In this document: positions 37,141 to 46,257 of the stretch, one piece after another
How the letters are laid out: each line of letters starts with the position of its first letter
Position numbering within the stretch: the first letter of the stretch is position 1
NCBI RefSeq assembly: GCF_900343125.1
Contig: NZ_OPYL01000001.1
Coordinates: 829,886-893,885 of the forward strand
DNA from: Dysgonomonas sp. Marseille-P4361
GTDB lineage: Bacteria; Bacteroidota; Bacteroidia; Bacteroidales; Dysgonomonadaceae
Direction of reading: 5' to 3'
DNA length: 64,000 nt
Made by a program: the position numbers and the translations under genes
The notes under the pieces: model-generated
The model's database searches: none
Told to the model about the DNA's origin: nothing
Seen by the model: only the letters and a program-made list of their open reading frames with translations

Positions 37141-37311
37141 ATGCTTTTTTGTCAAGGAGTATTTCGCTATGATTTAATCTTTTCGAAGCTAAAAACGGAG
37201 TGTAAATAAAATATTTCATAAAAAAAGTGATTTTAGTTAAACCTTTTCTCTTTTTTCGAGTCTCATCTTTTCAATTAGGTAAATAGTGTTTTTTTAGGCA
37301 AAAAATTAATA

Positions 37312-40110
37312 ATGGAACGGAAATATATTCTGCTTTTCTTTTTGTGCATTATGTTTGGAGTGAATGCACAGTCTCAAACCCGAAATATAACGGGTACTGT
37401 AATAGATGATGCAAGTAAAGAAAGTATCGAACTTGCGAGTATTCGGGTACTAAATGCACAAGATAGTGCTTATGTCGCAGGAGGCGTAACAGACGACAAA
37501 GGTAAATTCTCTATTGCTGTTAAAGGAGGAAGCTATGTCGTGCATGTTTCCTTTTTGGGGTATCTCGATCGCTTCTTCGATGTTGATACGCGAAAAAATG
37601 CAGCTTTAGGAGAAATTTTATTGAAAGAAGATGGAATCTTTTTATCCGAAACTATAGTAGAGGCCAAGGCGCCTGAGATAGTAATTAAAGGAGATACCGC
37701 AGAGTATAATGCGGCAGCATACAAAGTGCAAGAAACTGCCGTGCTGGCTGATTTGATAAAGAAAATTCCGGGGGCAGAGATTGATTCTGAAGGAAAAATA
37801 ACCATTAATGGGAAAGATATAACTAAAATTCTTGTTGATGGGAAAGAGTTCTTTAGCAACGATCCTAAGATTGCTTCTGAAAATTTACCGGCTAAGATGA
37901 TCGATAAATTGCAAGTGCTTGATAAAAAGTCGGATATGGCTCAATTGACAGGGTTTGACGATGGTGAAGAGCAGACGGTGATAAATTTGATAGCACGTCC
38001 CGGAATGAAGGAAGGAATCATGGGAAGCGTTTTGGGAGGATATGGAAATAAAGACAGATATGAGGCTAATGGTTTTATCAATGTAGCCAGAGATGATAAT
38101 AGAATTTCGGCACTGGGGAATTTTAATAATAATAACAATGCTAATGCCGGAGGTATGGGTGGTCCTCGTTGGGGAGGAAATAGAGGAGTGACAGAGACTA
38201 TTATGGGTGGTGTGAATCTTGCCATGGAACCATCCGATAAGTTGAAGTTTGATGGGGATATCCAATATAATGAGCCAGATAATGTATTGGAAACGACTAG
38301 TAGTACTCAGTATCTAGATCAGGATATGTCGGAAGAAGGCTCTACGGTTGAGCATTCAAATAATAAAAACTTTAATACCCGATTCCGTTTTGAATGGACA
38401 CCAGATAGTTTGACGAATGTGATTTTTAGACCTAGTTTGTCGTATAAAAAATCGAACTCATTGACAACTAGTGATAAAGAAAGAAAAAGCAGCTCCCTTA
38501 CTACTAATAACTTTAAGTCAATAGGGAGTCGTATGTCTGAAGGTGAAACTTTTGGATTTGATGGGAATTTGCTAATCAATAGGAAACTGAATAATAAAGG
38601 TCGATCATTGACATTAGAACTATCCGGAGGCCTTTCGGATGGAGACAATAATGGGTTGGAGTATGCCGAAAATGACTATTATAACTTAGACTCTTTGTCT
38701 GTTCAAGATCAGACGTATAAACAGAAAAACAATAGTTATAACTGGAGAGCTCGTGTTTCATACTTGGAACCTATAGGGAAGAATAATTTCTTGGAATTGG
38801 CTTATGATATAAGAAATACACAGTCAGAGACTGATAAGGTAACTTATAATTATAGTGAGGATACGAAGGACTATACAGAATTAGCTGAAGACTATACAAG
38901 AAATACGAAGAACAGTTTCTTGAATCAAAATATATCGTTAAACTTTCAGGCACGTAGAGAGAAATACAATTATACAATAGGGATGGGACTAGAACCATCT
39001 CGCTCGCAAACGACTGTGGTGCAACCAAATTTGGCAGAAGATAAAGATAAAGCTCGTAATTTTATGAACTTCGCACCTAAGCTAGAGTTTAACTATTTAT
39101 GGGATAAACGTCATAATCTGAGACTCAGATATAGTGGGAGGACTAAACAAGCTTCAACAAACCAATTGTTTGATGGGATTATTAGCCAGAATGCAACAGA
39201 TACAACCTGGGGTAATCCTAACTTGAAACCAAGTTTCGAGCATCGTATGAATCTTCGTTATCAAAAATACAATCCGGAGAAGGCTTCAACGATTATGGCT
39301 TTTGCTAATTTTACTTATTTGATGAATGATATTGTATCGATACAAAAAATGGGAGAAGGTAACAGCCGTAATACGTATTATGAGAATATGGATGGTAATA
39401 TGACGGGGCGTGTAATGTTTATGTATAATACTCCGTTAAAGAATAGAAACTTCTCAATTAACTCACACAGTTTTTTAAACTATACTCGTGACAATACCCT
39501 TCTATATGCGATAGGAAGCGAAGAATCTGTGAAGAACACAGCCAATGTTTATCGAATTTCAGAAAATTTGAGGTTGAAATTTACAAGCGACAAGTTCGAA
39601 TTTAATATAGGAGGTAATATTTCTTACGAGGATGCAAAGAACTCATACTCCACAAAGAATGATAAAGCAATTTATGACTTCGGAGGCTATGGAGATTTTA
39701 CATGGTATCTTCCTTATAATTTTATCTTGTCAAGTGATCTTAATTATTCTTCTAATTCGGGTTACGAAGATGGTTATCAGCAAAATTCATGGATATGGAA
39801 TGCCGAGTTGGCAAAAGAATTTAATATTAAATTAAAATCGAATGCTCTGCCGGCAACCTTGAAATTCAGGATGTATGATATTTTACAAGAAAGAAGTAAT
39901 ATATCACGTTCGGCAAATGCCCGAAGCATAAGTTATAATACTTATAATACAATCTCTAGTTACTTTATGGTAGGCTTAACGATTCGTTTCCAATCCTTCA
40001 AAGGAGGAGCGAAAAGTACAGATATGGAAAGAGGTCCTGGTATGAGAGGCCCTGGAGGACATCCAGGTGGTGCTCCTGGCGGTCGCGGACGGGGTCCAAT
40101 GATGTTTTAA
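37312..40110 (+). CDS. TonB-dependent receptor-like outer-membrane barrel (PF14905 type)
   Basis: 932 residues. Signal peptide to about residue 20 (LLFFLCIMFGVNA), then a carboxypeptidase regulatory-like domain (about 24-105, ITGTVIDDASKESIELASIRV in blocks). A plug-like region (about 110-235) has VLADLIKKIPGAEID and KILVDGKEFFSNDP. A large beta-barrel reaches about residue 905. The last ~25 residues are a Gly/Pro/Met/Arg-rich tail (RGPGMRGPGGHPGG). This architecture is common in Bacteroidota and distinct from SusC; its ligand is unknown. It ends at a strong terminator. Confidence 0.82.
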   Translation: MERKYILLFFLCIMFGVNAQSQTRNITGTVIDDASKESIELASIRVLNAQDSAYVAGGVTDDKGKFSIAVKGGSYVVHVSFLGYLDRFFDVDTRKNAALGEILLKEDGIFLSETIVEAKAPEIVIKGDTAEYNAAAYKVQETAVLADLIKKIPGAEIDSEGKITINGKDITKILVDGKEFFSNDPKIASENLPAKMIDKLQVLDKKSDMAQLTGFDDGEEQTVINLIARPGMKEGIMGSVLGGYGNKDRYEANGFINVARDDNRISALGNFNNNNNANAGGMGGPRWGGNRGVTETIMGGVNLAMEPSDKLKFDGDIQYNEPDNVLETTSSTQYLDQDMSEEGSTVEHSNNKNFNTRFRFEWTPDSLTNVIFRPSLSYKKSNSLTTSDKERKSSSLTTNNFKSIGSRMSEGETFGFDGNLLINRKLNNKGRSLTLELSGGLSDGDNNGLEYAENDYYNLDSLSVQDQTYKQKNNSYNWRARVSYLEPIGKNNFLELAYDIRNTQSETDKVTYNYSEDTKDYTELAEDYTRNTKNSFLNQNISLNFQARREKYNYTIGMGLEPSRSQTTVVQPNLAEDKDKARNFMNFAPKLEFNYLWDKRHNLRLRYSGRTKQASTNQLFDGIISQNATDTTWGNPNLKPSFEHRMNLRYQKYNPEKASTIMAFANFTYLMNDIVSIQKMGEGNSRNTYYENMDGNMTGRVMFMYNTPLKNRNFSINSHSFLNYTRDNTLLYAIGSEESVKNTANVYRISENLRLKFTSDKFEFNIGGNISYEDAKNSYSTKNDKAIYDFGGYGDFTWYLPYNFILSSDLNYSSNSGYEDGYQQNSWIWNAELAKEFNIKLKSNALPATLKFRMYDILQERSNISRSANARSISYNTYNTISSYFMVGLTIRFQSFKGGAKSTDMERGPGMRGPGGHPGGAPGGRGRGPMMF

Positions 40111-40184
40111 AAATAAAAGTAGAGAAACGTGATGTTTAAAGGAATTACAGTTTGTATTGAAATATAGAAATTTGTAGCAAAAAG

Positions 40185-40221
40185 AAAAAGAGGATTAATG
40201 AAGAATTAATCCTCTTTTTTT
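40185..40221 (+). terminator. Intrinsic terminator of the TonB-receptor-like gene
   Basis: A 15-bp stem (40185-40199 with 40205-40219) closes a GAAGA loop and is flanked by A5 and T7 runs. It lies 75 bp after the stop. Confidence 0.93.
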
Positions 40222-40346
40222 ATAATAGAAGAGGGGAATATATCAGAATATAATTGTTAAAAGGATAAAGATTTTTCTTTTGATGTGAATTTTTACAAAA
40301 ATGCTTATTCTGAAAATGATTTAGTAGAGCCACAACTAATAATTAT

Positions 40347-40354
40347 TATCTTTG
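40347..40354 (+). promoter_or_regulatory. -7 box of the subtilase-xseA-ispD group
   Basis: TATCTTTG fits TAnnTTTG and lies 23 bp before the subtilase ATG. No exact -33 TTTG is present at the usual distance. Confidence 0.45.
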
Positions 40355-40377
40355 TTTTTATATAAACACATAACGAT

Positions 40378-41760
40378 ATGAAGAAAATAGCTTTAATCCT
40401 AAGCCTCTTTTTAGTGGCACAGTTTGTCTCTTCGCAAGACTATAATTATCAGTTTCGTCTTTTATTAAAAGATAAGGGTAAAACTTTTTATTCGATAAAG
40501 AAACCGGAGAAGTTCTTAACAAAGAAAGCTATTGAAAGGCGAGAAAGACAAGGAATAAAGATTGATGAATCGGATCTTCCTATTTCTCAAGATTATATAA
40601 AAACTATTGAAGACTTAGGCGGAGTTGTCATCGCTAAAAGTAAATGGTTACAATCGGTTTGTGTTCATTGCGAAGATAGTGCAATGGTAGAAAAATACAA
40701 AGAATTACCTTTTGTAGAAGATGCCGTTTTGGTATGGAAAGGCAAAATGAAAGAAGTACAAAAACCAGATAGTATAATACAGTATCCGGCAAAAGAAGAA
40801 ATAGCTTTCGGAAATTATTATGGAAAAGGTGATGTTAATATAAAATTAAATAATGCACATCATTTACATGATGCAGGTTTCAAAGGGGAAGGAATAGATA
40901 TTGCTGTTATTGATGGAGGTTTTAATCATTTCCCTCAAGTAGAGATGCTGGATAATGTAAATGTAAAAGGATCGAAAGGCTTTATCTACAAATTTGAGAA
41001 TCTGTTCGAGAATGCAGGACAGCACGGTTTACAAGTATTGTCATGTATTGGAGCAAATAAACCGATGCAATTTGTAGGAACAGCTCCACATGCAAACTTT
41101 TGGTTGCTTACATCCGAAGATACTCGCTCTGAATTTCCGGTTGAAGAAGATTATTGGGCGGCGGCAATCGAATACGCAGACAGTGTTGGGGTAGATGTAG
41201 TGAATACTTCGTTGGGGTATAGTAATTTTGATAAGCCTGCAGGAAGTTATGAACATAAAGATTTGGATGGCAAAACGGCTCACATAACCAAAGCTGCAAA
41301 TAAAGCTGCAGATAAAGGAATGTTGCTCGTTATCAGTGCAGGTAATTCGGGAAATTCTGAATGGAGAAAAATAACACCTCCTTCCGATGCGGTTGATGTG
41401 TTGACAATGGGTGCTGTGCAAAGAGACTCAGTAGTTGCTACATTTAGCTCACGAGGAATGACCGCCGATTTGAGGGTAAAACCCGATGTAATGGCACTTG
41501 GCGTTGGTGCTACGGTAGTGAACGATAAAGGAATTGTAAGTAGAAGCAGTGGAACTTCTTTCTCTTCACCTATCATGTGCGGCATGGTAGCTTGTCTGTG
41601 GCAGGCATTCCCTACATTGACAAATAAAGAAGTCTTACAAGTAGTAAGACAATCATCGGATCTGTACGAAGAATTTAATGAAGACTATGGCTATGGCTTG
41701 CCCGATATGAAAAAGGCAATGGAAATAGCCCAAAGCTTAGTAGATAAAAAGAAAAAATAA
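40378..41760 (+). CDS. Secreted S8-family serine protease (subtilase)
   Basis: 460 residues. Signal peptide IALILSLFLVAQFVSS with cleavage near residue 19, then a propeptide-like region to about 145. The catalytic domain has Asp179 (IAVIDGG), His216 (AGQHGLQVLS), oxyanion Asn323 (SAGNSGNS) and Ser394 (SGTSFSSP). The His region reads GQHGLQVLSCIG, a variant of the usual HGTHVAG. The protein probably degrades or processes peptides in the periplasm or outside the cell. It precedes xseA by 40 bp, and the two may share a transcript. Confidence 0.9.
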   Translation: MKKIALILSLFLVAQFVSSQDYNYQFRLLLKDKGKTFYSIKKPEKFLTKKAIERRERQGIKIDESDLPISQDYIKTIEDLGGVVIAKSKWLQSVCVHCEDSAMVEKYKELPFVEDAVLVWKGKMKEVQKPDSIIQYPAKEEIAFGNYYGKGDVNIKLNNAHHLHDAGFKGEGIDIAVIDGGFNHFPQVEMLDNVNVKGSKGFIYKFENLFENAGQHGLQVLSCIGANKPMQFVGTAPHANFWLLTSEDTRSEFPVEEDYWAAAIEYADSVGVDVVNTSLGYSNFDKPAGSYEHKDLDGKTAHITKAANKAADKGMLLVISAGNSGNSEWRKITPPSDAVDVLTMGAVQRDSVVATFSSRGMTADLRVKPDVMALGVGATVVNDKGIVSRSSGTSFSSPIMCGMVACLWQAFPTLTNKEVLQVVRQSSDLYEEFNEDYGYGLPDMKKAMEIAQSLVDKKKK

Positions 41761-41800
41761 CGGTTGCAGAAATAAATAATAGCAGAGAAATAGAAGTAAG

Positions 41801-43168
41801 ATGAACAACTCAGCCATCTCACTATATGAACTAAATAATCTGATAAAGGGTGTCCTAACAGACACCCTTCCGGATATGTTCTGGGTACGGGCTGAGACGA
41901 GCGATGTACGTGTAAATCAGAATGGACATTGCTACTTAGAATTTATAGAGAAAGATTCAAGAGGTAAGAATCTCATAGCCCGTTCGCGGGGGATGATATG
42001 GGCAAATACTTACTATATACTAAGAGCCTATTTCGAAAATGCGACAAAACAACCTTTTGCTTCCGGTCTGAAAGTACTGGTGCAGGTTAGCGTTGAGTTT
42101 CATGAATTATATGGATTTAGTCTTACAGTTCACGATATTGACCCAAGCTACACGCTAGGAGATCAAGCGTTGAACAGAGCCGCCATAATAAAACAACTCG
42201 AGGATGAGGGAGTCCTCTATCTAAACAAAGAATTGGAACTTCCGGTGCCTACGAATCGTATTGCTGTCATATCTTCTCCCACAGCCGCAGGTTATGAAGA
42301 TTTTCTAGATCAACTCAATAGGAACTCATATGGTTTTGTATTCTACACGAAGCTGTTTCCTGCTATCATGCAAGGTGAAAGATCGGAGAGTTCTATCATT
42401 GCAGCTCTGGAAAGAATATATGAACACCAGGATTGTTTCGATGCAGTTGTTATTATCAGAGGAGGAGGAGCAACATCCGATTTAAGTAGTTTCGACTCAT
42501 ACCTTCTGGCTGCCAGTTGTGCTCAATTTCCTCTTCCTATTATTACTGGAATAGGGCACGAAAGAGACGATACAGTTCTTGATATCGTTGCTCACACCAG
42601 AGCAAAAACTCCAACGGCTGTAGCAGAATTCCTTATAAACAATATACTTGAAGCGGAGACCGAATTGTCCTATATTGCCCAGGATATAGTCTCGTTAGTT
42701 CAACAGCGATTGCAGGACGAGACTGTGAAGGTGAGCGTTTTTGAAACTAAAAATACTTTCTTCCTTCGGGGGTGGTATAAAGAACAGGAAAATGTTCTGT
42801 CATCTGTAAATGCTACATTGAGTAAAAGTATGCAGCGGATTATGAAAGCCAATAACGATAAATTTATCCAGTTAGAAGATAGCATAAGACGTCGATTGGA
42901 TCAAAATGTGAAAAACTCGTTGACAGCCATACTTGCTATTGAAGATGGACTGAAAAAAAATGTGCAACAACACTATAAAGAAGAATCTGTCAGATTGGAT
43001 ATGTATGAAAAACAACTAGCATTTTCTTCTCCTGAAAATATATTAAAGAAAGGTTATACTTTGACAATGAAAGATGGTAAAGTAATAAAAGAATACTCTC
43101 TTCTGAAAAGTGGAGACAAAATAACAACTTACTTTGCCGATGGAAATATAGAATCGATAGTACAATAA
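41801..43168 (+). CDS. xseA: Exodeoxyribonuclease VII large subunit
   Basis: 455 residues. Degrades single-stranded DNA together with XseB. The N-terminal OB domain (about 1-105) begins ISLYELNNLIKGVL and contains FWVRAETSDVRVNQNGHCYLE in blocks. The catalytic region (about 130-330) has RIAVISSPTAAGYEDF, VIIRGGGATSDLSSFD, and ITGIGHERDDTVLDIVAH. A long coiled-coil with the C-terminal PENILKKGYTL motif follows. The small subunit gene is separated from it by a WG-repeat gene. Confidence 0.95.
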   Translation: MNNSAISLYELNNLIKGVLTDTLPDMFWVRAETSDVRVNQNGHCYLEFIEKDSRGKNLIARSRGMIWANTYYILRAYFENATKQPFASGLKVLVQVSVEFHELYGFSLTVHDIDPSYTLGDQALNRAAIIKQLEDEGVLYLNKELELPVPTNRIAVISSPTAAGYEDFLDQLNRNSYGFVFYTKLFPAIMQGERSESSIIAALERIYEHQDCFDAVVIIRGGGATSDLSSFDSYLLAASCAQFPLPIITGIGHERDDTVLDIVAHTRAKTPTAVAEFLINNILEAETELSYIAQDIVSLVQQRLQDETVKVSVFETKNTFFLRGWYKEQENVLSSVNATLSKSMQRIMKANNDKFIQLEDSIRRRLDQNVKNSLTAILAIEDGLKKNVQQHYKEESVRLDMYEKQLAFSSPENILKKGYTLTMKDGKVIKEYSLLKSGDKITTYFADGNIESIVQ

Positions 43169-43178
43169 GATAAAATTA

Positions 43179-44222
43179 ATGAATACAGAAATAAAACCGA
43201 TAAAATATGTCTTGCCATTCAACTTCCGTGACGGAATGGTACAAGTTGCAACCCGAAAAGGGATGGGCTATGCCAACAAGAAAGGGGAATTGGTAATTCC
43301 ATGTGAATACGACCTGACCTACCCTTTTAGCGAAGGTTTGGCATTTGTCAAGAAGCAAGATTCAGGAGCGTTTATTAATAAATCAGGGGATGTAGTGCTC
43401 AGTGGAGATTATACTGATGCAGATGTTTTTATGGATGGTTTTGCCACTGTGGTAAAAGATGGACAGTGGGGATTCATTAATAAAAAAGGAGAACAGGTTA
43501 TTCCTTATATCTATGATGATGTTCTTTGGTTTAGCGAAGGATTATGTGGAGTGGTAAAGAATGATAAAGCCGGATTTATTAATACAAAAGGAGAAGTTGT
43601 TGTACCTCTCGAATATGATGATGTCCTAGCATTTAATGAAGGACTGGGGCAGGTCTGCAAAGAAAACAAATGGGGTTGTGTAGATGCTTTAGGAAACATA
43701 GTTATTCCTATGGAATATACTATTGTCGGCGAATGTAGGAATGGACTGATCTGTGTAGAAAAAGAGGGAAAGTTAATTGTATTGAACAAATCAGGAGAAG
43801 AGGTTTTTTCTTCACCCTACGAGTTCGTTGAGGAAGTTTTTAACGAGGGGCTTTTGGTTGTAAGACATGAAAGAAAATATGGATGTATAAACGAACGAGG
43901 TGAGATTGTCATCCCTTTCGAGTATGATGATTTACGCAATTTCAAGGAAGGCTTGGCTGTAGCTCAGAAAAGTGGACGATGGGGATTTATAAACAAGAAT
44001 AATGAACAAGTTATCCCTCTACAATACATCAAAGCGAGTGACTTTAATGATGGATTGGCTTATGTAAATACAGGGAAAAGAAAGTCTTATTATATCGACA
44101 AAGAGAACAAAGCTCATATTGTGTTGACAAAGGAATATAATACGATGGAGAAAATAACGGCAGCATTGGTAGTTGTTGCAGTACTTGGGGCTGCAGTATA
44201 TTGGATCAGTAAATTATTTTAG
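43179..44222 (+). CDS. Tail-anchored WG-repeat protein
   Basis: 347 residues with about seven WG beta-leucine-rich repeats, each with a core such as WGFINKKGEQVIPYIYDDV or WGFINKNNEQVIPLQYIKA, covering residues about 10-310. There is no signal peptide. A single hydrophobic helix at the C-terminus (TAALVVVAVLGAAVYWI, about 325-342) followed by SKLF suggests a cytoplasmic repeat domain anchored by its tail. The repeats are of unknown function, probably protein binding. It starts 10 bp after xseA and ends 3 bp before xseB, so it is in the same transcript. Confidence 0.85.
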   Translation: MNTEIKPIKYVLPFNFRDGMVQVATRKGMGYANKKGELVIPCEYDLTYPFSEGLAFVKKQDSGAFINKSGDVVLSGDYTDADVFMDGFATVVKDGQWGFINKKGEQVIPYIYDDVLWFSEGLCGVVKNDKAGFINTKGEVVVPLEYDDVLAFNEGLGQVCKENKWGCVDALGNIVIPMEYTIVGECRNGLICVEKEGKLIVLNKSGEEVFSSPYEFVEEVFNEGLLVVRHERKYGCINERGEIVIPFEYDDLRNFKEGLAVAQKSGRWGFINKNNEQVIPLQYIKASDFNDGLAYVNTGKRKSYYIDKENKAHIVLTKEYNTMEKITAALVVVAVLGAAVYWISKLF

Positions 44223-44225
44223 ATT

Positions 44226-44423
44226 ATGGCAAAGAAAGAGCAATCATATGGCGAAGCAATGCAAGAATTGCAGGATATTATGTCTCGCATCGAGAACGAA
44301 GATCTGGATGTGGACGTCTTGTTGGAGGAAGTGAAAAAAGCAGCCAATCTGATCAAATTTTGCAAAGATAAATTGCAAAAGACAAATGTTGAGATTCAGA
44401 AAATATTAGATAAGATAGAATGA
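44226..44423 (+). CDS. xseB: Exodeoxyribonuclease VII small subunit
   Basis: 65 residues, all-helical partner of Xse[26 protein letters not shown] in blocks and the [18 protein letters not shown] region are the family signature. The stop overlaps the ispD start by 4 bp (ATGA), so translation is probably coupled. Confidence 0.95.
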   Translation: MAKKEQSYGEAMQELQDIMSRIENEDLDVDVLLEEVKKAANLIKFCKDKLQKTNVEIQKILDKIE

Positions 44424-45091
44424 GCAGGAATAATGTTGTCATTGTAGCCGGAGGTAAAGGGCTGCGCATGGGAAGTGACTTACCAAAGCAATTTATTCCT
44501 ATAAGCGGTAAACCTGTTTTGATGCATACACTTGAAGCTTTTCATTCTTTCGATGAGGATATACGTATAATCCTTGTTCTGCCCCCTTCGCATCAAGATT
44601 ATTGGAAGCAGTTATGTGTAGAATATAAGTTCAATATACCTCATCAGATAGCCGATGGAGGAGAAACCCGCTTTCATTCGGTAAAGAATGGTTTGGCTTT
44701 GGTTGAGGATGGAGTTGTAGCTGTTCAAGATGGTGTAAGACCTTTTGCCTCTAAAGAAATGATCGCTCGTTGCTTTGATGCCTTGGCAGACTTTGATGCA
44801 GCAATTCCGGTGATTGATTCAACAGATAGCTTGCGTGAGATGATAGACGAGGAGGGAAGTAAAATTATCGATCGCTCCAAAATACGATTAGTTCAAACTC
44901 CTCAAGTCTTTAAAACAGCAGTCTTAAAGAAAGCCTATGAGGTAGAATTTAATAATACTTTTACTGATGATGCTTCGGTAGTAGAGGCTGACGGAGTGCA
45001 TGTTCACTTGGTAAAGGGAGAGGTAACCAATATAAAAATAACAACTCCTCTTGACCTGAAAATAGGCGAGCTGATTTTGGCAATGCATTAA
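44420..45091 (+). CDS. ispD: 2-C-methyl-D-erythritol 4-phosphate cytidylyltransferase
   Basis: 223 residues. Third step of the MEP isoprenoid pathway, joining CTP with methylerythritol phosphate. The N-terminal nucleotide-binding motif is [17 protein letters not shown] (the Arg and Lys are catalytic in homologs). [42 protein letters not shown] and TDDASVVE follow the family order. It overlaps xseB by 4 bp. Confidence 0.95.
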   Translation: MSRNNVVIVAGGKGLRMGSDLPKQFIPISGKPVLMHTLEAFHSFDEDIRIILVLPPSHQDYWKQLCVEYKFNIPHQIADGGETRFHSVKNGLALVEDGVVAVQDGVRPFASKEMIARCFDALADFDAAIPVIDSTDSLREMIDEEGSKIIDRSKIRLVQTPQVFKTAVLKKAYEVEFNNTFTDDASVVEADGVHVHLVKGEVTNIKITTPLDLKIGELILAMH

Positions 45092-45186
45092 TAAATTATC
45101 TATAGATAAAGAAGATTAAAAGAAACCGAGGCTGATAATTGATGGACAAGAATGTCACCTTTGTTACTTTTTTGTTAAAATGGGAA

Positions 45187-46257
45187 ATGATGGAACACGA
45201 TATCGACGCACTATATTACAATGCAGTTGACTTACTAAAGGAGATGATAAGCACTCCTTCTTTTAGCAGAGAGGAAGACCCTGTGGCAAAATTAATAGCC
45301 AATCAAATGCGAAAAATGGGATTTGAGCCGCAACGGTTGGGGAATAATCTCTGGATTCAGAATAAGGATTTTGATGAAGTGAAACCCACTATTCTTCTGA
45401 ACTCGCATATGGATACCGTAAAACCGGTTTCTGGGTGGACTAAAGACCCTTTCTGTCCCGAAGTAGAAGAAGATACACTTTATGGACTGGGGAGTAACGA
45501 TGCAGGCGCAAGTCTTGTTTGCCTATTACATACATTCTTTATCCTAAGTTCAAAGAAACAGGATTATAATCTTGTCTTTTTAGCTTCTTGCGAAGAAGAA
45601 GTTTCAGGGAAAAACGGAGCAGAAGCTGCAGTTCCTTTACTGCCTCCAATTACGTTTGGTATTGTGGGAGAACCGACACAAATGCATCCGGCAATAGCAG
45701 AAAAAGGTTTGATGGTGTTGGATTGTATTGCAAAGGGTAGGGCAGGACATGCTGCTCGTGACGAAGGAGAGAATGCTATTTACAATGCCTTGCAAGATAT
45801 TGAGTGGTTCAAGTCATATCAATTCCCGAAAGTAAGCGATTTGCTAGGATCTGTAAAGATGTCTGTTACGATGATTAATTCAGGTACTCAGCATAATGTA
45901 GTCCCCGATAGATGCGAATTTGTGGTAGACGTGAGAAGCAATGAACTATACAGCAATCAGGAGCTGTTCGAGATAATAGATAAGCATACTAGATGTGAAG
46001 TTGTGCCTAGATCTTTCCGACTGAACTCGTCAAGAATAGCTATAGAAAACCCTTTCGTACAACGTGCTATCATGATAGGTAAAGAACCCTATGGCTCTCC
46101 TACCTTGTCCGATCAGGCATTCATGCCTTTCCCTACTCTGAAGATGGGACCCGGAGATTCAGCTCGTTCACATACTGCTGACGAATATATATTGTTGAGC
46201 GAAATAAGAGAGGCGATAGAGTTATATGTAAAACTTTTGGACGGACTACGTATTTGA
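45187..46257 (+). CDS. argE: M20-family deacylase, ArgE-like
   Basis: 356 residues. Zinc-dependent hydrolase that probably removes the acyl group from an ornithine or citrulline derivative in arginine synthesis; in Bacteroides the acyl group is succinyl. Metal-site motifs: SHMDTVKP (His and catalytic Asp), GSNDAGAS (bridging Asp), CEEEVSGKNG (catalytic Glu pair), and EPTQMHPAIAEKG. The dimerisation domain lies in the middle. The frame is open from 45139, but the upstream residues (MDKNVTFVTFLLKW) do not look conserved, so the ATG at 45187 or 45190 is preferred. The 3' end overlaps kup by 12 bp. Confidence 0.82.
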   Translation: MMEHDIDALYYNAVDLLKEMISTPSFSREEDPVAKLIANQMRKMGFEPQRLGNNLWIQNKDFDEVKPTILLNSHMDTVKPVSGWTKDPFCPEVEEDTLYGLGSNDAGASLVCLLHTFFILSSKKQDYNLVFLASCEEEVSGKNGAEAAVPLLPPITFGIVGEPTQMHPAIAEKGLMVLDCIAKGRAGHAARDEGENAIYNALQDIEWFKSYQFPKVSDLLGSVKMSVTMINSGTQHNVVPDRCEFVVDVRSNELYSNQELFEIIDKHTRCEVVPRSFRLNSSRIAIENPFVQRAIMIGKEPYGSPTLSDQAFMPFPTLKMGPGDSARSHTADEYILLSEIREAIELYVKLLDGLRI

